A stretch of DNA of 64,000 bases, from the NCBI GenBank assembly GCA_036391875.1, contig DASVZA010000014.1, forward strand, positions 1-64,000. The letters are read 5' to 3'. Of this stretch, positions 18,774 through 27,334 are shown in pieces. The notes beneath the pieces were generated by a model, which was given only the letters and a program-made list of their open reading frames with translations, had not been told where the DNA came from and searched no databases. Origin of the DNA: Parasulfuritortus sp036391875. Lineage in GTDB: Bacteria > Pseudomonadota > Gammaproteobacteria > Burkholderiales > Thiobacillaceae. The translations under genes and the position numbers were made by a program. Numbering within the stretch: position 1 is the first letter of the stretch; every line of letters starts with the position of its first letter.

Positions 18774-19477
18774 TGGAACTCACACTGATCCAGAAAATAG
18801 CGATCTTCGCGATCCCGGTCATCTTCGCGATCACCCTGCACGAGGCGGCTCACGGCTTCATCGCGATGAAGTTCGGCGACAAGACGGCCTGGATGCTGGG
18901 CCGCGTCACGGCCAACCCGCTCAAGCATATCGATCCGCTGGGCACGGTGGGGCTGCCCCTCTTTCTGCTGCTGATGAGCCGGCTGACCGGCGGCCCCGCA
19001 TTCCTGTTTGGCTGGGCCAAGCCCGTACCGGTCAACTTCGGCGCCCTGCGTCATCCCAAGCGCGACATGATCTGGGTCGCGGCGGCCGGTCCGGGGGCCA
19101 ATCTGCTGATGGCCCTGTTCTGGGGAATGCTCATCCAGGTCGGCCACTTGCTGCAGGGCAGCTTCGTCGGGACGCCGCTGGTCCTGATGGGCGCGGCCGG
19201 CATCTTCATCAACGTCATCCTGGCTGCGCTCAATCTGCTGCCCCTGCCGCCGCTGGATGGCGGCCGCATCCTCGTCGGCCTGTTGCCGAAAGGGCCGGCG
19301 ATCGCCCTGGCTCGCATCGAACCTTATGGTTTCTTCATCCTGCTCGGTTTGATGTTCACCGGCCTGCTGGGCATTTTCATGACGCCGCTGATCAATCTGT
19401 TCGTTTTCATCGTCGGCCTGGCGACCGGCCTGACCACCGGGCAAATCCAGTCACTTTTCATCCTCCTGCTTAATTGA
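18773..19477 (+). CDS. Site-2 protease family zinc metallopeptidase (M50)
   Basis: 234 residues with about six membrane segments. The zinc motif HEAAH lies in the first hydrophobic helix (ITLHEAAHGF), and the second metal site NLLPLPPLDGGRI lies in the third quarter. No PDZ domain is present, so this is the short S2P/YwhC-type protein. The substrate is unknown. The order PHP-YciO-S2P-trpS is common in betaproteobacteria; trpS starts 4 bp downstream. Confidence 0.92.
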   Translation: MELTLIQKIAIFAIPVIFAITLHEAAHGFIAMKFGDKTAWMLGRVTANPLKHIDPLGTVGLPLFLLLMSRLTGGPAFLFGWAKPVPVNFGALRHPKRDMIWVAAAGPGANLLMALFWGMLIQVGHLLQGSFVGTPLVLMGAAGIFINVILAALNLLPLPPLDGGRILVGLLPKGPAIALARIEPYGFFILLGLMFTGLLGIFMTPLINLFVFIVGLATGLTTGQIQSLFILLLN

Positions 19478-19481
19478 GATC

Positions 19482-20684
19482 ATGTACGAAGACCGCGTCC
19501 TATCCGGCATGCGCCCCACCGGAAGCTTGCATCTGGGGCATTACCACGGCGTTCTGAAAAACTGGATCCGGCTTCAGCACGAATACGAGTGCCTGTTCTT
19601 CGTCGCCGACTGGCACGCCCTGACCACCCACTACGACAGCCCGGGCAACATCGAGGACAACGTCTGGCAGATGGTCATCGACTGGCTGGCGGCCGGCGTT
19701 GATCCGTCGCGGGCCACCCTGTTCATCCAGTCCCAGGTGCTCGAACACGCCGAACTGCACCTGCTGCTGTCCATGATGACCCCGCTGGGCTGGCTGGAGC
19801 GTGTGCCGACCTACAAGGATCAGCAGGAGAAACTCGCCGAGAAGGACCTGTCCACCTACGGCTTCCTGGGCTATCCGCTGCTGATGAGCGCCGACATCCT
19901 GATCTACCGGGCCAACAAGGTGCCGGTCGGCGAGGACCAGATCCCGCACGTCGAATTCACCCGCGAACTGGCGCGCCGCTTCAACCACATGTACGGCAAG
20001 GAGCCCGGCTACGAGGAGAAGGCCGAGGCCGCGGTGAAGAAGCTGGGCGGCAAGAAGGCCAAGCTATACCTCGAATTGCGCACCCGTTTCCAGCAGCAGG
20101 GCGACGAGGCGGCGCTGGAGTCGGCCCGCGCCATGCTGGGCGAGACCCAGAATCTGTCGCTGGGCGACAAGGAGCGCCTGTACGGCTTCCTGGAGGGCGG
20201 CGGCAAGATGATCCTGACCGAACCGCAGGCCCTGTTGACCGAAGCTTCCAAGATGCCGGGGCTCGACGGCCAGAAGATGTCCAAGTCGTACAACAACACC
20301 ATCTCCCTGCGCGAAGACCCCGAAGTGGTGAACAAGAAGATCCGCACCATGCCGACCGATCCGGCCCGGGTCCGACGTACCGATCCGGGCACGCCCGAGA
20401 AGTGTCCGGTCTGGCAGTTCCATCTGGTCTACTCGACTCCGGAGGTGCGCGACTGGGTACAGCAGGGCTGTACCAGCGCCGGCATCGGCTGCATCGAATG
20501 CAAGCAGCCAGTGATCGAGGGCGTGCTGAAGGAACTGGCACCGATCCAGGAGCGGGCCCGGGCACTGACCGAGGACCCGGACACGGTCAAGAACATCATC
20601 GCCGATGGCTGCGAAAAGGCCCGCGACCTGGCGCGTGAAACCATGCGCGACGTCCGTGCTTCGATGGGTTTGAGCTTCAGTTGA
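19482..20684 (+). CDS. trpS: Tryptophanyl-tRNA synthetase (long form)
   Basis: 400 residues, class I synthetase that charges tRNA-Trp. HIGH-type motif HLGH at 17-20 and KMSKS at about 265-269. It is about 65 residues longer than the enterobacterial enzyme because of a helical charged insert at roughly 185-245, a known feature of betaproteobacterial TrpS. The C-terminal anticodon-binding part contains CIECKQPV. Last gene of the PHP operon; a hairpin terminator follows the stop. Confidence 0.96.
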   Translation: MYEDRVLSGMRPTGSLHLGHYHGVLKNWIRLQHEYECLFFVADWHALTTHYDSPGNIEDNVWQMVIDWLAAGVDPSRATLFIQSQVLEHAELHLLLSMMTPLGWLERVPTYKDQQEKLAEKDLSTYGFLGYPLLMSADILIYRANKVPVGEDQIPHVEFTRELARRFNHMYGKEPGYEEKAEAAVKKLGGKKAKLYLELRTRFQQQGDEAALESARAMLGETQNLSLGDKERLYGFLEGGGKMILTEPQALLTEASKMPGLDGQKMSKSYNNTISLREDPEVVNKKIRTMPTDPARVRRTDPGTPEKCPVWQFHLVYSTPEVRDWVQQGCTSAGIGCIECKQPVIEGVLKELAPIQERARALTEDPDTVKNIIADGCEKARDLARETMRDVRASMGLSFS

Positions 20685-20691
20685 AGCGCTG

Positions 20692-20712
20692 AGGGCGGCC
20701 TGGTGCCGCCCT
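20692..20712. terminator. Terminator-like hairpin after trpS
   Basis: AGGGCGGC at 20692-20699 pairs with GCCGCCCT at 20705-20712 around a 5-nt loop, followed by GGTCATTTT. It lies 8 bp after the trpS stop, between two convergent genes. Confidence 0.6.
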
Positions 20713-20734
20713 GGTCATTTTGTCGGGGTGAACT

Positions 20735-21118
20735 TCAGGGCGTCGCGTTTTGCGGCGTCGAATTGGGGCATTCCGGAACCTTGCCCCATAACGGGTCGCG
20801 CGAGAACGGCGCGCCGCAGTATTTCCAGCGGGCTTTGTCTTTGCAGGCTTCGCGCGAGAAGTAGTTTCCCTTGTTCTCACAGGCCGCCAATGCCTTGCGC
20901 AGTGTGATCACCCTGCTCGAGGCATGAAGCGGCGGCACCGGTTTCGCCTTGCTTTGTGCAGTGCTCGACTTGTCTGCGGCGTGGCTATGCTGCGCCCAGG
21001 CCAGGCAGGCGGCGAACAGCGCGATCAATGTCAGGCCGCGGCGGATAGGCGTGCCGAGCAGCAAGCCGGCGAAGCCGATGGAGTAGGGGAAGCCTTGCGG
21101 CATGGTTGGACGCGACAT
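20735..21118 (-). CDS. Small secreted cysteine-containing protein of unknown function
   Basis: Up to 127 residues. After about 28 residues there is a typical signal peptide (RRGLTLIALFAACLAWA, cleavage near SHAADK), so the true start may be later than ATG 21118 (for example ATG 21103). The mature part is basic and then has four cysteines in CENKGNYFSREACKDKARWK, YCGAP and ECPN, spaced as for disulfides. Similar small proteins with the KARWKYC pattern are common in betaproteobacteria and have no known role. Convergent with trpS, downstream of rne on the same strand. Confidence 0.7.
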   Translation of the reverse strand: MSRPTMPQGFPYSIGFAGLLLGTPIRRGLTLIALFAACLAWAQHSHAADKSSTAQSKAKPVPPLHASSRVITLRKALAACENKGNYFSREACKDKARWKYCGAPFSRDPLWGKVPECPNSTPQNATP

Positions 21119-21220
21119 GTGATCCGCCTTGATTCAGAGCGATTACGCATCCTAGCAAGTTTTCAACGGCTGGGGCGGATCGGCGGGCTCGTGCCGGCCG
21201 GTTGGAAGGGGGAAGAGAAA

Positions 21221-21245
21221 GGGGACACCCAGGAAGGGCGTCCCC
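21221..21245 (-). terminator. Intrinsic terminator of rne
   Basis: On the minus strand GGGGACGCCC, a 5-nt loop and GGGTGTCCCC form a 10-bp stem with one G-U pair, followed by TTTCTCTT. It starts 10 bp after the rne stop. Confidence 0.7.
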
Positions 21246-21254
21246 GGATTGCAG

Positions 21255-24014
21255 TTATTCGCTGCGGGTTTCCACCATGACCAGCGGCTCGGCCTGGGCC
21301 GCTTCCGCCTTGGGAACGCGGCGGCGGCGCGGGGTGCCGGCGGATTCCGGCGCAGCGGTTTCGGCCTGGGCTGGCGCCTCGGTCGGTTTGCTGACGGTTT
21401 CCACCATCATCATGGGCTCGGCGGCGCTTTCCTGCTGCGGGCGGGGGCGGCGCCGGCGACGGCCGACCTGAGCCGACTCCTCGGTTTGGATTTCGGGCGT
21501 GCCCGGAGCGGTTTCGGCCGACTGGGTTTCCACCAGTTCCAGCCCGGCGGCCTGCAGATTCAGCGGGGCCGGTTCGGCAGCCGGTTCCGGAGTGGTCGCG
21601 ACGACGGGTTCGGCCACGGCGGCGGTCGCCTCTTCCTCGATCGCCGTGGGGGCCGTCTCAACTGCGGCAGGCTGGGCTTCGGCAACGGGCGCCTGGGCCG
21701 CAGGCGCAACCGGCGCCGATTCGATCGGGCTTGGGGGCGCTGCGGTCTCGACGGCCTGGGCCTCGGCCAGGATTTCGTTCACGGTTTCGGTGGCGATGGC
21801 GGTTGCCTCTTCCGTGCGGCCTTCACCGCGCCGGCCGCGGCCACGACCGCGACGACGGCTGCGACCTTCGCTGCCAGTCGCTTCCTCGCCACCGGCGGAA
21901 ACCGCTTCGACTGGGGCTTGCGTCATTTCCTCTGCAGGCGGAGCAGGGGGGATCGGCGCGCGGCGGGGGCGCTCCTGGCGTTCCGGACGGGCCTGTCGTT
22001 CCTGTCGCTCGCCACGCTCCTGTTGACGTTCACCGCGTTCCTGACGTTCACCGCGTTCCTGACGTTCACCGCGTTCTGCACGCTCCTGCCGCTCGGGGCG
22101 CTCTTGACGTTCACCCCGACCCTCTGCGGCCCGGCTGCGTTCACGCTCCGGACGGCCTTCGGCGCCGGCTTCCCTGCGGCCCTCCGGGCGCTCGCCACGG
22201 GGCCGGCGACCTTCGCGACTGCCACGTTCACGCCGAGGCTCGCGGGTGTCGCGTCGGCCCGCCGGTTTCTTTTCTTCTTCGGCGGGCTTGGCGGGAGCGG
22301 CTTCTTCCTCGTTCATGCCGCGCAGCCAGCCCAGGATGCGACCGAACAGGCCGGGCTTGGCGGCAGCGGGAGCCGCCGGCGTTGCGGAGGGCGCGGTCGG
22401 GATCGGTGCCGGCTGGCTGGGCGTGATGCCCTGAACCATGGGCTGTGCGCGCTCAGGCTTTTGTGCGGCGGTGCCGGCGGTGGGCTCTTCCTCTGCCGGC
22501 CGCTCCATCATCCTGTAGCTGGGGGCGGTAATGTCGGACTGGTTGAGTTGGTCATGGCGCAATCTGACCAAGGTGTAGCGCGGCGTCTCGAAGTGGATAT
22601 TGGGTATCAGGATCAGTTCCACCTTGTGCCGGGCCTCGATGCCGAGGATGTCGGTGCGTTTTTCGTTCAGCAGGAAGGTGGAGACTTCGACCGGGGCCTG
22701 AATGTGCAGTGCACCGGTGTTTTCCTTCATGGCCTCTTCCTGCATGATGCGCAGGAGGTGCAGGGCGAAGGATTCGGTACTGCGCACGTGGCCGGTGCCG
22801 GAGCAGCGCGGGCAGGTGACATAGCTGGTTTCGCCCAGCGAAGGCTGCAGGCGCTGGCGGGACAACTCGAGCAGGCCGAAGCGGGAGATCTTGCCGACCT
22901 GGACCCGGGCACGGTCATAGTGCAGGGCGTCGCGCAAACGGTCCTCGACCTCGCGCTGGTTCTTCTGGCTTTCCATGTCGATGAAGTCGATCACGATCAG
23001 GCCGCCCAGGTCGCGCAGGCGCATCTGGCGGGCCACTTCGTCGGCCGCTTCCAGGTTGGTGTTGAATGCGGTCGCCTCGATGTCGGCGCCACGGGTGGCC
23101 TGGGCCGAGTTGACGTCGATGGCCACCAGCGCTTCGGTGTGGTCGATGACGATGGCGCCGCCCGAAGGCAGGGGCACTTCGCGCGAGTAAGCGGTCTCGA
23201 TCTGGTGTTCGATCTGGAAGCGCGAGAAAAGGGGGACCGGATCGGCGTACAGCTTCACCTTGTGCACGTTGTCCGGCATCACGTGGGCCATGAACTGGCG
23301 GGCCTGCTCATGGATGTTCGGCTCGTCGATGAGCAGTTCGCCGATGTCGGAGGTGAAGTAGTCGCGGATGGCGCGGATCACCAGGCTGGACTCGGCGTAG
23401 ATCAGGAAGGCGCCTTTCTGGCCCTTGGCGGCGCCGTCGATCGCGGTCCACAGTTGCAGCAGGTAGTTCAAGTCCCACTGCAGTTCCTCGACGTTGCGGC
23501 CGATGCCGGCGGTACGGCCGATCAGGCTCATGCCGTTGGGGACTTGCAACTGAGCCAGGGCGTCGCGCAGTTCGTTGCGTTCCTCGCCCTCGATCCGGCG
23601 GGAGACGCCGCCGCCGCGCGGGTTGTTGGGCATCAGGACCAGGTAGCGCCCGGCCAGGCTGACGAAGTTGGTCAGCGCCGCGCCCTTGTTGCCGCGTTCA
23701 TCCTTTTCGACCTGGACGACGAGTTCCATGCCTTCGCGCAGGAAGTCCTGCATGCGGCCACGGCCGACGTCGGCATTGCCGAGCGACGAGCGGGCGATTT
23801 CCTTGAAGGGTAGGAAGCCGTGACGTTCCGTGCCGTAATCGACGAAACAGGCCTCGAGGCTGGGTTCCACGCGGGTGATGATGCCCTTGTAGATGTTCCC
23901 TTTGCGTTGTTCTTTGGTGGCGGACTCAATATCGAGATCGATCAGCTTCTGACCGTCGACGATAGCGACGCGGAGTTCCTCCGCCTGCGTCGCGTTGAAC
24001 AACATACGTTTCAT
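21255..24014 (-). CDS. rne: Ribonuclease E (Rne/Rng family)
   Basis: 919 residues. Essential endonuclease for mRNA decay and for rRNA and tRNA maturation. The catalytic half (about 1-510) has MKRMLFNATQAEELRVAIVD, an S1 domain (about 37-120), the metal-binding aspartates in VAIDVNSAQATRG and GGLIVIDFIDM, and the zinc link CPRCSGTG that joins subunits. The remaining 400 residues are a low-complexity Arg/Glu-rich then Ala/Glu/Pro-rich scaffold with repeated GERQER units. Near the C-terminus two copies of a MVET motif (AEPMMMVETVS and AEPLVMVETRSE) occur, possible partner-binding sites. It is divergent from rluC with a 421-bp gap. Confidence 0.95.
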   Translation of the reverse strand: MKRMLFNATQAEELRVAIVDGQKLIDLDIESATKEQRKGNIYKGIITRVEPSLEACFVDYGTERHGFLPFKEIARSSLGNADVGRGRMQDFLREGMELVVQVEKDERGNKGAALTNFVSLAGRYLVLMPNNPRGGGVSRRIEGEERNELRDALAQLQVPNGMSLIGRTAGIGRNVEELQWDLNYLLQLWTAIDGAAKGQKGAFLIYAESSLVIRAIRDYFTSDIGELLIDEPNIHEQARQFMAHVMPDNVHKVKLYADPVPLFSRFQIEHQIETAYSREVPLPSGGAIVIDHTEALVAIDVNSAQATRGADIEATAFNTNLEAADEVARQMRLRDLGGLIVIDFIDMESQKNQREVEDRLRDALHYDRARVQVGKISRFGLLELSRQRLQPSLGETSYVTCPRCSGTGHVRSTESFALHLLRIMQEEAMKENTGALHIQAPVEVSTFLLNEKRTDILGIEARHKVELILIPNIHFETPRYTLVRLRHDQLNQSDITAPSYRMMERPAEEEPTAGTAAQKPERAQPMVQGITPSQPAPIPTAPSATPAAPAAAKPGLFGRILGWLRGMNEEEAAPAKPAEEEKKPAGRRDTREPRRERGSREGRRPRGERPEGRREAGAEGRPERERSRAAEGRGERQERPERQERAERGERQERGERQERGERQQERGERQERQARPERQERPRRAPIPPAPPAEEMTQAPVEAVSAGGEEATGSEGRSRRRGRGRGRRGEGRTEEATAIATETVNEILAEAQAVETAAPPSPIESAPVAPAAQAPVAEAQPAAVETAPTAIEEEATAAVAEPVVATTPEPAAEPAPLNLQAAGLELVETQSAETAPGTPEIQTEESAQVGRRRRRPRPQQESAAEPMMMVETVSKPTEAPAQAETAAPESAGTPRRRRVPKAEAAQAEPLVMVETRSE
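21985..22100 (-). repeat. In-frame tandem repeats coding GERQER units of RNase E
   Basis: Around 22018-22075 an 18-bp unit (GTTCACCGCGTTCCTGAC on the plus strand) is repeated about three times nearly perfectly, with weaker copies on both sides. The translated units are GERQER/ERGERQ, part of the Arg-rich RNA-binding region of the RNase E scaffold. Copy number is likely to vary between strains. Confidence 0.75.
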
Positions 24015-24435
24015 TTTTGACCCCTGCGCAATCGCGCCCCGGGGCGATAAACCCAGCCGCGCGGGCGCGGCAGTAAGGCGAGGCAGGGGATTAGGCGGCG
24101 CGTGTCAGGTTGTCGCTTTGGGTCTCGTGCATATTGCGTTCAGGGTTTATCTTTTTACATTAATCGGCCAATCGATAAAGAGACGGCCAAGCTTAATATC
24201 CGGGTGCGATTGTCGCGTTAAATACGTTACCATTCGCTGCTTTTCGCGTTTCCCTCCACGACTGTACGTCCGCCTTGGCTTTTGGGGCTAAATGAGCCTC
24301 CCAAACAAACCGTGGACGTCGGTGGTCGAAACCGCGAACCGGTGAGCAGTATTAACCGGTGCTCGGAGGCTTGTCGGGGCATGATCTCCAACGCCCTCGG
24401 GGTGCCTGCACAAGCAAACGACAGTATACAGATTA
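24015..24435. other. 421-bp rne-rluC intergenic region (long rne leader)
   Basis: No credible gene. On the minus strand a sigma-70-like pair (TTGCGC, 18 bp, TATACT at plus 24425-24430) lies at the rluC end, which would give rne a leader of about 400 nt. A direct repeat AACCGGTG lies at 24337-24344 and 24354-24361. A G/C-rich hairpin-prone stretch (CGCCCCGGGGCG) lies at about 24033-24044, close to the rne start. Enterobacterial rne has a leader of similar size through which RNase E controls its own mRNA. Confidence 0.5.
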
Positions 24436-25386
24436 ATGCAAGAAACGCGCAAAGATGCCGTAACAAAAGTGGTCGCGGGCGAAGAGTCGGCCGACCAGCG
24501 TCTGGACAACTTCCTTTTCCGACACCTCAAGGGCGTGCCCAAGAGCCGGGTGTACCGCATGTTGCGCGAGGGTGAAGTGCGCGTGAACGGCCGCCGGGTG
24601 AAGCCGGACGATCGACTGCAGGTGGGCGACGAGGTGCGCATCCCGCCGGTGCGCGTGGCGGCCAAGCCCGAGGCGACCGACCTGCCCAAGATCGGCAAGA
24701 GCCTGCTCGGCCGTGTCATCTACCGCGACGAGGCCCTGCTGGTCATCGACAAGCCGGCCGGCCAGGCCGTGCACGGCGGCAGCGGGGTGAGCCTGGGCAT
24801 CATCGAGCAATTGCGGCGCGAACTGCCGGAGTGCCGGTTCATGGAGCTGGCCCACCGGCTCGACAAGGAGACCTCCGGCGTCCTGCTGATCGCCCTCAAG
24901 CGCTCGGCCCTGGTCGAACTGCACCGCATGCTGCGCGACGGCGAGGTGCGCAAGACCTATTTCGCCCTGGCGACCGGCCATTGGCGCGACAAGCTGAGGA
25001 ACGTGAAGCTTGCGCTGCGCAAGTACCACACCGACGACGGCGAGCGCCGGGTGACCGTGGACGAGGAGGGCCAGTACGCCCACACCATTTTCCGGCTGGT
25101 GCGCAATTACGGCGACTTCAGTCTGCTGGAAGCGGAACTCAAGACCGGTCGGACCCATCAGATCAGGGTGCATCTGGCCGCCTTGCAGCACGCCATCGCC
25201 GGGGATGACAAATACGGCAATTTCGAGCTCAACCGGGCCTTGAAAAAGCAGGGCCTGAAACGCATGTTCCTGCATGCGGCCCGGGTGGCGTTCGATCACC
25301 CCCTGACCGGCCAGCGGATGGAACTGGCGGCACCGCTGCCCGACGATCTGGGCAAATTCCTGGACACTTTGGATAAAACGACTTGA
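24436..25386 (+). CDS. rluC: 23S rRNA pseudouridine synthase RluC
   Basis: 316 residues. N-terminal S4 RNA-binding domain (about 18-80; RLDNFLFRHLKGVPKSRVYR) and a RluA-type synthase domain with the catalytic Asp at about 143 in HRLDKETSG. Typical RluC/D segments include VIDKPAGQAVHGGSG and GRTHQIRVHLA. Modifies uridines 955, 2504 and 2580 of 23S rRNA in the enterobacterial enzyme. Divergent from rne, as in enterobacteria. The next gene overlaps its stop. Confidence 0.93.
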   Translation: MQETRKDAVTKVVAGEESADQRLDNFLFRHLKGVPKSRVYRMLREGEVRVNGRRVKPDDRLQVGDEVRIPPVRVAAKPEATDLPKIGKSLLGRVIYRDEALLVIDKPAGQAVHGGSGVSLGIIEQLRRELPECRFMELAHRLDKETSGVLLIALKRSALVELHRMLRDGEVRKTYFALATGHWRDKLRNVKLALRKYHTDDGERRVTVDEEGQYAHTIFRLVRNYGDFSLLEAELKTGRTHQIRVHLAALQHAIAGDDKYGNFELNRALKKQGLKRMFLHAARVAFDHPLTGQRMELAAPLPDDLGKFLDTLDKTT

Positions 25387-26039
25387 GCAAACGCTACGAC
25401 TTACTGATTTTCGACTGGGACGGCACCCTGATGGATTCGGCCGGGGTCATCGTCGCCTGCATCCAGCAGGCCAGCGCCGATCTGGGCTGGCCGGTGCCGA
25501 GCCGGGAGGCGGCCAGCCACATCATCGGCCTGGGCTTGAAGGAGGCGGTCGAAATGCTGTTTCCGGACCAGTTGGAGGCGGAACACCCTAAACTGGTGGA
25601 GCGCTACCGCTACCACTACCTGGCCCAGGATCACGAGATTCCCCTGTTCGACGGCGCGGCCGACCTGATCCGCGACATGCACGCGCGCGGCCACATCTTG
25701 GCGGTCGCTACCGGCAAGGCCCGGCGCGGCCTGGACCGGGCGTTCGGGCACAGCGGCCTGGAGCCGTATTTCCACGCCTCCCGCACCGCCGACGAGACCT
25801 TCTCCAAGCCCCATCCCGCCATGATCCAGGAACTGCTGGAGCAGCTGATGGTGCCGCCCGAGCGGGCCATCATGATCGGCGACACCAGTCACGACCTGGA
25901 GATGGCCCGCAATGCCGGCATCGACGCGCTGGCCGCCGGCTATGGCGCTCATCCGCCCGAGACGCTGGCCGGATATCGGCCGGTCGCCCTGTGCGGCAGT
26001 TTTGCCGAACTGGCCGACTGGCTTCGGGCCAACGCCTGA
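25383..26039 (+). CDS. HAD-family phosphatase (phosphoglycolate phosphatase-like)
   Basis: 218 residues. HAD motifs: nucleophile in FDWDGTLMDSAG near the N-terminus, AVATGKARRGLDRAF for motif II-III, and MIGDTSHDLEMARNAG for motif IV. A helical cap of the Gph type lies between. The best start is TTG 25383, inside the rluC stop codon, because the nucleophile motif begins only ten residues later. The substrate is probably a small phosphomonoester. The rluC-HAD-sppA order is typical of betaproteobacteria. Confidence 0.88.
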   Translation: MSKRYDLLIFDWDGTLMDSAGVIVACIQQASADLGWPVPSREAASHIIGLGLKEAVEMLFPDQLEAEHPKLVERYRYHYLAQDHEIPLFDGAADLIRDMHARGHILAVATGKARRGLDRAFGHSGLEPYFHASRTADETFSKPHPAMIQELLEQLMVPPERAIMIGDTSHDLEMARNAGIDALAAGYGAHPPETLAGYRPVALCGSFAELADWLRANA

Positions 26040-26080
26040 GCCGGCTATAATCCTTTCCCGGTCAAACAGGACGCAAACCC

Positions 26081-27022
26081 ATGTCTGAAGATACCCATGA
26101 TTCCGAGCACGGTGCATTGGAACGGCTGCTGCTGGCCAACCTGCAGGAGCAACGCCGGGCACGGCGCTGGAGCCTGTTCTTCCGGCTGTTCTGGCTCGCC
26201 TTGCTGGTCCTGCTGCTGATGAGCGTCGTCTTCCAGAAGGACGGCGAGCTGACCTCGGTCGGGCCGCATACCGCTCTGGTGCAGATCGACGGCGAGATCG
26301 GCGGCAATGGCGGAGTCCAGGCCGACGACATCATCGAAGCCCTGGACAACGCCTTCGAGGACAAGAAGACCAAGGCCGTGGTGCTGCGCTGCAACAGCCC
26401 GGGCGGCTCTCCGGTCCAGGCCGGCCAGATCAACGACGAGGTCTACCGCCTGCGCGCCAAGTATCCCAACATCCCGGTCTATGCCGTGGTCGACGACATC
26501 TGCGCGTCCGGCGGCTATTACATCATTGCCAGCGCCGACAAGATCTTCGTCGACAAGGCCTCGCTGATCGGTTCGATCGGCGTCCTCATGGACGGCTTCG
26601 GCTTCACCGAGGGCATGAAGAAGCTGGGCATCGAGCGGCGTCTGCTGACGGCCGGGGCAAACAAGGGTTTCCTCGATCCGTTCTCGCCGGTGGACGTCAA
26701 GCAGGAGGCCTATGCCAAGAACATGCTGGAGGATATCCACCAGCAGTTCATCCAGGTCGTCAAGAAGGGCCGTGGCAAGCGCCTGAAGGACGACCCGGAA
26801 CTGTTCAGCGGCCTGGTCTGGGACGGCACGCGCGGCATCGAGCTTGGCCTGGCCGACGGCCTGGGCAGCCTCGATTACGTGGCGCGCGAGGTGGTCAAGG
26901 CCAAGGACGTGGTCGATTACACCCCTCAGGAAAACCTGGCCGACCGCCTGGCGCACCGACTGGGCACCTCCATCGGCGATGCCGTCCGGCCGCACGCCGA
27001 GGCCATGTTCCATCTGCGCTGA
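26081..27022 (+). CDS. sppA: Signal peptide peptidase SppA, short single-domain form (S49)
   Basis: 313 residues. One N-terminal membrane helix (about 27-48), then a single ClpP-like S49 domain. The nucleophile Ser143 lies in CASGGYY. Lys195 (AGANKGF) is 52 residues later, the same spacing as the Ser-Lys dyad of the short Bacillus enzyme. It degrades membrane-bound signal peptides at the outer face of the inner membrane. Its stop overlaps the next ATG by one base. Confidence 0.9.
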   Translation: MSEDTHDSEHGALERLLLANLQEQRRARRWSLFFRLFWLALLVLLLMSVVFQKDGELTSVGPHTALVQIDGEIGGNGGVQADDIIEALDNAFEDKKTKAVVLRCNSPGGSPVQAGQINDEVYRLRAKYPNIPVYAVVDDICASGGYYIIASADKIFVDKASLIGSIGVLMDGFGFTEGMKKLGIERRLLTAGANKGFLDPFSPVDVKQEAYAKNMLEDIHQQFIQVVKKGRGKRLKDDPELFSGLVWDGTRGIELGLADGLGSLDYVAREVVKAKDVVDYTPQENLADRLAHRLGTSIGDAVRPHAEAMFHLR

Positions 27023-27258
27023 TGGCGGAGGGCTACGTACCGATCGCCTGCGTCGACCATGAACGGCTGGAGTTCGCCGTTCTGAAGCGGCGCAGGCTGC
27101 ATCTGGTCTGCCGGACGGACGAAGGCCGCAGCGAATTCGATGCGCTGCCTCTGGATGTCTATACCCGGGCCGGCGCCGAATGGCTCCAGGTCCGGTCGGA
27201 GGAGGGACTGGAAACCACCCTCCGTCTCGATCAGATACTCGAATTCCGCGAAATCTGA
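27022..27258 (+). CDS. rof: Rho-binding antiterminator (Rof/YaeO family)
   Basis: 78 residues. The pattern YVPIACVDHERLEFAVLKRR, then a strand with FDALPLDVYTRAGAEWLQV, and the ending ETTLRLDQILEF matches the Rof/YaeO fold (Sm-like beta barrel), which opens with Y-PI-C-D-LE and ends with LRLDKI. Rof binds the Rho hexamer and blocks its RNA site. It starts at the sppA stop, before the heat-shock genes grpE-dnaK-dnaJ. The call rests on pattern, with no close match checked. Confidence 0.8.
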   Translation: MAEGYVPIACVDHERLEFAVLKRRRLHLVCRTDEGRSEFDALPLDVYTRAGAEWLQVRSEEGLETTLRLDQILEFREI

Positions 27259-27278
27259 GCCGTTTTTTCAATCCCACC

Positions 27279-27306
27279 CTTGAAATGCCCGCCATCGCCC
27301 CCATTC
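27279..27306 (+). promoter_or_regulatory. Sigma-32 (RpoH) promoter of grpE
   Basis: CTTGAAA at 27279-27285 and CCCCATTC at 27299-27306 are separated by 13 bp. This matches the RpoH consensus CTTGAAA-N13-CCCCATNT almost exactly. It lies 28 bp before the grpE ATG, with the ribosome-binding site AGGAGAG in between. Confidence 0.9.
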
Positions 27307-27334
27307 GTTGAGGGGTCGTAGGAGAGAGCCGATT

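Noticed and set aside
22018..22075. Regular 18-bp repeats as a CRISPR array
   Set aside because: Repeats are contiguous, in frame with rne and have no spacers.
21249..23813. Open frame of 854 codons on the strand opposite rne
   Set aside because: It mirrors the repetitive GC-rich codons of RNase E, has low-complexity Gly/Arg/Ala content and no recognisable domain.
24337..24361. AACCGGTG direct repeat in the rne-rluC gap as an operator
   Set aside because: Only two copies, no match to a known operator, and the spacing is not a whole number of helix turns; kept only as a remark.
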